The notes under the pieces: generated by a model | What the model saw: only the letters and a program-made list of their open reading frames with translations | What the model was told of the DNA's origin: nothing | Database searches by the model: none | DNA from: Yokenella regensburgei ATCC 49455 | Lineage (GTDB): Bacteria > Pseudomonadota > Gammaproteobacteria > Enterobacterales > Enterobacteriaceae | Length of the DNA stretch: 64,000 nucleotides | Direction: 5' to 3' | Assembly: GCF_000735455.1 (NCBI RefSeq) | Contig: NZ_JMPS01000020.1 | Location: forward strand, 62,001-126,000 | Shown here: positions 57,651 through 64,000 of the stretch, piece after piece | Position numbering within the stretch: the first letter of the stretch is position 1 | Layout: each line of letters starts with the position of its first letter | Program-made: the position numbers and the translations under genes

Positions 57651-58340
57651 TTATTTCGCCGCCTGCATGATGGCCCACCACTCGTCATCGGCTTCGATTT
57701 CACCCTGGTCGTTGACCAGTGGATAAGGCAGGCCTTTGCGCTTTGCGACGTTTGCCAGAACCGGGTAGCCACCTTCAAACAGCAGGCGCTGCTGCTCGGC
57801 TTCCGGCAACATGCTGTTCTCGCGCTTATACATTCCGGCGTTCTGTCGCTGGCGTTGGGCTTCATACAGAATCAGCGCCGAGGCGACGGAGACGTTCAGC
57901 GACTGCACCATGCCGATCATCGGAATGATGATGTCCTGATCCGCCAGGTCCAGCGCTTCCTGGGTGATCCCGGTTTTTTCCTGACCCATCAGGATGCAGG
58001 TTGGACGGGTATAGTCTATTTCGCGGAAATCGACGGCGGTATCAGAAAGGTGGGTTGCCAGCACCTGCATGCCACACCCTTTCAGGTGCGTGACGGCATC
58101 GCCGATGTTGCGGTGCGTTTTCACGCTGACCCAACTGTTGCTGCCGGCGGCGGAGGAGGCCATGGTGCGCATACGGTTACCCGGCCAGATGGCGTGCACT
58201 TCATGAACGCCAACGGCATCGGCGGTACGGATAATCGCCGAAACATTATGGGGCTTATGGACCTGCTCCATGCAGACCGTCAGATCAGGCTGACGCCTGG
58301 CGAGCATTTCACAAATACGCGCATAGCGCTGTAAATTCAT
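57651..58340 (-). CDS. trmH: tRNA (guanosine(18)-2'-O)-methyltransferase TrmH
   Basis: 229 residues, full length, SPOUT family. NVSAIIRTADAVGVHEV (motif 1), LMGQEKTGI (motif 2) and MVQSLNVSVASALILYE (motif 3) make the trefoil-knot SAM site. It methylates G18 of tRNAs. It lies between spoT and recG with gaps of 3-4 bp. Confidence 0.97.
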   Translation of the reverse strand: MNLQRYARICEMLARRQPDLTVCMEQVHKPHNVSAIIRTADAVGVHEVHAIWPGNRMRTMASSAAGSNSWVSVKTHRNIGDAVTHLKGCGMQVLATHLSDTAVDFREIDYTRPTCILMGQEKTGITQEALDLADQDIIIPMIGMVQSLNVSVASALILYEAQRQRQNAGMYKRENSMLPEAEQQRLLFEGGYPVLANVAKRKGLPYPLVNDQGEIEADDEWWAIMQAAK

Positions 58341-58344
58341 AAAA

Positions 58345-60459
58345 CTAGTTTCGGTTACGGGTGACTTTAATCACATCCGGCATCACGCGGATTTTGCGCA
58401 TGATGTTCGCCAGATGAACACGATCGCGCGCGGTCAGACGGATAAAGGCGCTGTATACGCGTCCGTCTTTCTCTTCAGTATTCAGGCTCTGAATATTTGA
58501 AGTGGTCGTGTTGATGGCAGCCGTCAGGTTTGCCAGTGCACCCTGATGATTGAACATGTCGACTTTGATTTCAGTGATGAATTCCTGCGCCGTCTCTTTG
58601 TCCCATTCAACCGCCATGAATTTCTCGGGCTCTTTCTGATAGCCGCGAATGTTGCGACAGGACTCATGGTGAATGACCAGACCTTTGCCTGGGCTGACGT
58701 GCGCGATAATTGGATCACCGGGAATAGGGCGACAGCATTTCGCAAAAGTGATGAGCACGCCGTCCGCGCCTTTAATCGGCAGATGGCCGTGGCTGGAGTT
58801 GCTGGACGGTACTGGGCTACCTTCACCCTGCTGCAGATTTTTGGCAACCACCACGCTCATGGCGTTACCGAGGCCAATTTCAGCCAGCAGATCGTCGAGG
58901 GAGGCGAGCTTCATGCGGTCGAGCTCGCGCTGGATGTTTTCTGCCGGGATCTCGAGCAGCTTACGGCTGCCGCCAAGCGCGTGATTCAGCAGACGACGGC
59001 CGAGGCTGACGGAGTCGTCACGCTTGAGGTTTTTCAGCAACTGGCGAATTTTGGCGCGAGCTTTTGAACTCACAACAAAATTGAGCCACGCTGCGTTCGG
59101 GCGCGCGCCCGGAGCGGTGATAATTTCTACCGTCTGGCCGCTGGAGAGCGACTGCGATAGCGGATACGGCTGTCTGTCGACGCGGGCACCCACACAGGCA
59201 TGGCCGATATCGGTATGCACCGCATAGGCAAAATCGACAGGCGTGGCGCCGGCCGGAAGCTCGACGATGCGGCCTTCCGGGGTGAAAACATAAATCTCAT
59301 CCGGGAAGAGATCAGATTTTACGCTCTCGATAAATTCAAACGAACTACCCGCACTCTGCTGTAGCTCAAGCAGGCTTTGCATCCAGCGCTGGGCGCGGAT
59401 CTGTGCTGTTGTGCTGCTTTCGCCACCGCGCTCTTTATAAGCCCAGTGCGCCGCAACCCCCATCTCTGCCATCTGATCCATGTCTTCGGTTCGGATTTGT
59501 ACCTCAACCGGCACGCCGTGCGGGCCAATCATCGAGGTGTGCAAAGACTGATAGCCGTTCGCCTTCGGAATGGCGATGTAGTCTTTCATCCGCCCAGGAC
59601 GAGGTTTGTACAGGCTGTGCATCTGCCCGAGCACGCGGTAGCAGGTGTCAGAATCATGAACGATAACGCGAAACGCGTAGATATCCATGATGGAGTGGAA
59701 GCGCTGCTCTTTCAGCACCATCTTGCAGTAGATGGAGTAAAGGTGTTTCTCACGACCGCTAACCCGGCATGGGATCCCTGCTTCCTGCAAACGCCCTTCA
59801 ATTTCAGAGAGGATTTTCTGAATCATCTCTTTACGGTTGCCGCGGGCGGCTTTCACCACCTCTTTAATGACGCGATAGCGGTTTGGGTACAGCGCTTCAA
59901 AACCCAGCTCTTCAAGCTCGGTTTTAATGTGATGAATACCTAAACGGTGCGCCAGCGGGCTGTAAATTTCGAGGGTTTCGCGGGCAATGCGGCGACGTTT
60001 GTCCGGGCGAAGTGAGCCCAGCGTGCGCATGTTATGGGTGCGGTCTGCGAGTTTGATGAGAATGACGCGGATATCCTGCACCATCGCCATAATCATCTTG
60101 CGAAAGTTTTCGGCTTGCGCCTCTTTCTTATCGCGGAACTTGAGCTTATCAAGCTTTGACACCCCTTCCACCAGTTCGGCAACGCTTTTGCCAAACAGCT
60201 GTTCCATGTCCTGGTAGGTGGCTGGGGTATCTTCAATCACGTCATGCAGCAGGGCAGCCATTAGCGTTTCGTAGTCGAGTTTCATCTCGGCCAGAATACA
60301 GGCTACCGCCACCGGGTGCGTGATGTAGGGTTCACCGCTTGAACGTGTCTGGCCCTCGTGAGCGTCACGTGCAACGAGATATGCCTGCTGAAGACGCTTG
60401 ATTTGCTCTTCTGGCAGGTAAGTTTGAATCAGCTGATTCAGGCTTTCAAACAGATACAA
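58345..60459 (-). CDS. spoT: bifunctional (p)ppGpp hydrolase/synthetase SpoT
   Basis: 704 residues (E. coli 702). The HD hydrolase domain has His48, His72 and Asp73 (LLHDVIEDT). The synthetase domain follows (about 200-340), then TGS (about 390-450), a helical/CC region and the C-terminal ACT domain (about 625-704). The extra two residues fall in the variable linker before HGHLPIKGADG. It is the main (p)ppGpp degrader and responds to carbon, fatty-acid and iron limitation. It is 19 bp after rpoZ. Confidence 0.98.
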   Translation of the reverse strand: MYLFESLNQLIQTYLPEEQIKRLQQAYLVARDAHEGQTRSSGEPYITHPVAVACILAEMKLDYETLMAALLHDVIEDTPATYQDMEQLFGKSVAELVEGVSKLDKLKFRDKKEAQAENFRKMIMAMVQDIRVILIKLADRTHNMRTLGSLRPDKRRRIARETLEIYSPLAHRLGIHHIKTELEELGFEALYPNRYRVIKEVVKAARGNRKEMIQKILSEIEGRLQEAGIPCRVSGREKHLYSIYCKMVLKEQRFHSIMDIYAFRVIVHDSDTCYRVLGQMHSLYKPRPGRMKDYIAIPKANGYQSLHTSMIGPHGVPVEVQIRTEDMDQMAEMGVAAHWAYKERGGESSTTAQIRAQRWMQSLLELQQSAGSSFEFIESVKSDLFPDEIYVFTPEGRIVELPAGATPVDFAYAVHTDIGHACVGARVDRQPYPLSQSLSSGQTVEIITAPGARPNAAWLNFVVSSKARAKIRQLLKNLKRDDSVSLGRRLLNHALGGSRKLLEIPAENIQRELDRMKLASLDDLLAEIGLGNAMSVVVAKNLQQGEGSPVPSSNSSHGHLPIKGADGVLITFAKCCRPIPGDPIIAHVSPGKGLVIHHESCRNIRGYQKEPEKFMAVEWDKETAQEFITEIKVDMFNHQGALANLTAAINTTTSNIQSLNTEEKDGRVYSAFIRLTARDRVHLANIMRKIRVMPDVIKVTRNRN

Positions 60460-60478
60460 GGGCGACCCGCAGGTTTAA

Positions 60479-60754
60479 TTAACGACGACCTTCAGCAATG
60501 GCGGTAACAGCCTGCAGTTCTGCGGCTTCCTGCTCTTGCTGCTCCTGGCGATCACGAACGTCAAGGATCTGGTTGTTGATGAGACCCTCTTCGATTTCGC
60601 GCAGCGCGATAACGGTGGTTTTGTCGTTTTCTTCCGCAACCAGCGGATCTTTACCGCCTACCTGCATCTGACGAGCGCGACGCGCGGCGACCAGTACCAG
60701 GTCAAAACGGTTACCAATTTTCTCTACAGCGTCCTGAACAGTTACGCGTGCCAT
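60479..60754 (-). CDS. rpoZ: RNA polymerase omega subunit
   Basis: 91 residues, the E. coli length and nearly identical. [30 protein letters not shown] wraps the beta-prime C-terminus and forms ppGpp site 1 with it. It precedes spoT, so ppGpp metabolism and its polymerase target are co-expressed. Confidence 0.98.
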   Translation of the reverse strand: MARVTVQDAVEKIGNRFDLVLVAARRARQMQVGGKDPLVAEENDKTTVIALREIEEGLINNQILDVRDRQEQQEQEAAELQAVTAIAEGRR

Positions 60755-60808
60755 ACTTAAAATGCTCCACAGGTGAAGAAATGACTGGGCATGATACTGA
60801 AAGTGCGT

Positions 60809-61465
<657 letters not shown>

Positions 61466-61479
61466 CTACATACGAGCCT

Positions 61480-61508
61480 ATTATACACGCCGCGGCCCGC
61501 TGACGTAG
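61480..61508 (-). promoter_or_regulatory. gmk promoter
   Basis: A consensus -10 TATAAT on the minus strand (61485-61480) is followed by a G/C-containing stretch (AGGCTCG), about 50 bp ahead of gmk. The -35 is weak. The rest of the 254-bp gmk-ligB gap shows no further clear element. Confidence 0.6.
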
Positions 61509-61578
61509 TTTTTGTCACATTATTTGCATCTGGTGATTGCATTTTGCGAGCGCTTTTCCTGATTTCTTTGCGGGTTAG

Positions 61579-63983
<2,405 letters not shown>

Positions 63984-64000
63984 AGTCGCCCCCATAATTC

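Noticed and set aside
57258-58334. Long plus-strand frame (358 codons) across recG and trmH
   Set aside because: It is antisense to two well-identified genes, lacks a ribosome-binding site and matches no family I know.

Overview
The window is a 64 kb piece of an enterobacterial chromosome (Enterobacteriaceae, close to Escherichia, Salmonella, Citrobacter, Enterobacter or Leclercia). Almost every protein is recognisable as an orthologue of an E. coli or Salmonella core gene at nearly full length. E. coli-type REP palindromes lie in the gaps, and the sRNA OxyS, the ivbL leader and the ROSE-type thermometers of ibpA/ibpB are all present. The Salmonella/Klebsiella-type 2-aminoethylphosphonate cluster (phnXW, phnR, phnSTUV), absent from E. 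coli K-12, argues against E. coli itself. Genus cannot be fixed from the sequence alone. I see no phage, IS element, CRISPR array, tRNA or rRNA.

Layout. 1-1646: the end of a BamA/TamA-family outer-membrane protein coupled to a DUF4056 exported protein. 1730-6575: D-galactonate operon dgoRKADT behind a clear DgoR operator. 6628-9441: yidR, yidQ and the heat-shock pair ibpA/ibpB. 9618-13218: yidE, then a coupled trio of two DUF202 membrane proteins (yidH, yidG) and a full-length anaerobic sulfatase-maturase-like radical SAM enzyme. 13223-15417: emrD and an EamA exporter. 15605-17790: the ilvBN operon with its attenuator. 17862-22820: hexose-phosphate sensing and uptake, uhpABCT. 22962-24706: yicN and nepI. 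24725-31460: phnXW, phnR and phnSTUV for 2-aminoethylphosphonate uptake and breakdown to acetaldehyde and phosphate. 31461-32691: yicS and yicL. 32779-35133: murQP for N-acetylmuramic acid, without an adjacent murR. 35248-37490: a TetR regulator divergent from a DHA2 drug exporter. 37542-38309: a GNAT protein. 38363-42880: argE divergent from argCBH. 42887-46602: oxyS, oxyR, sthA, fabR, yijD. 46741-55500: sbp, two SLC13-type permeases around cdh, tpiA, yiiQ, yiiR, fpr, glpX. 55566-63983: recG, trmH, spoT, rpoZ, gmk, ligB, yicG.

Gene order is the largest anomaly. Relative to E. coli K-12, the dgo-to-yicL block and the recG-to-yicG block belong to one neighbourhood (about 82-83.5 min). The argE-yijD and sbp-glpX blocks belong to another (about 88.5-89.6 min) and sit here between yicL and recG. 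That makes novel joints at yijD|sbp and glpX|recG and leaves glpX without glpFK. The window is otherwise mostly ordinary core genome.

The most interesting small-scale signals are regulatory. They include a pair of near-identical HutC-type operators in front of phnW and phnS, tandem 17-bp repeats in front of murQ, hairpins that would bury the ribosome-binding sites of yidR and yicL, the two stacked ROSE elements, a diverged OxyS terminator loop, and a possible 24-codon small gene upstream of emrD. Gene identities rest on recall of family sequences and motifs; no search was run.
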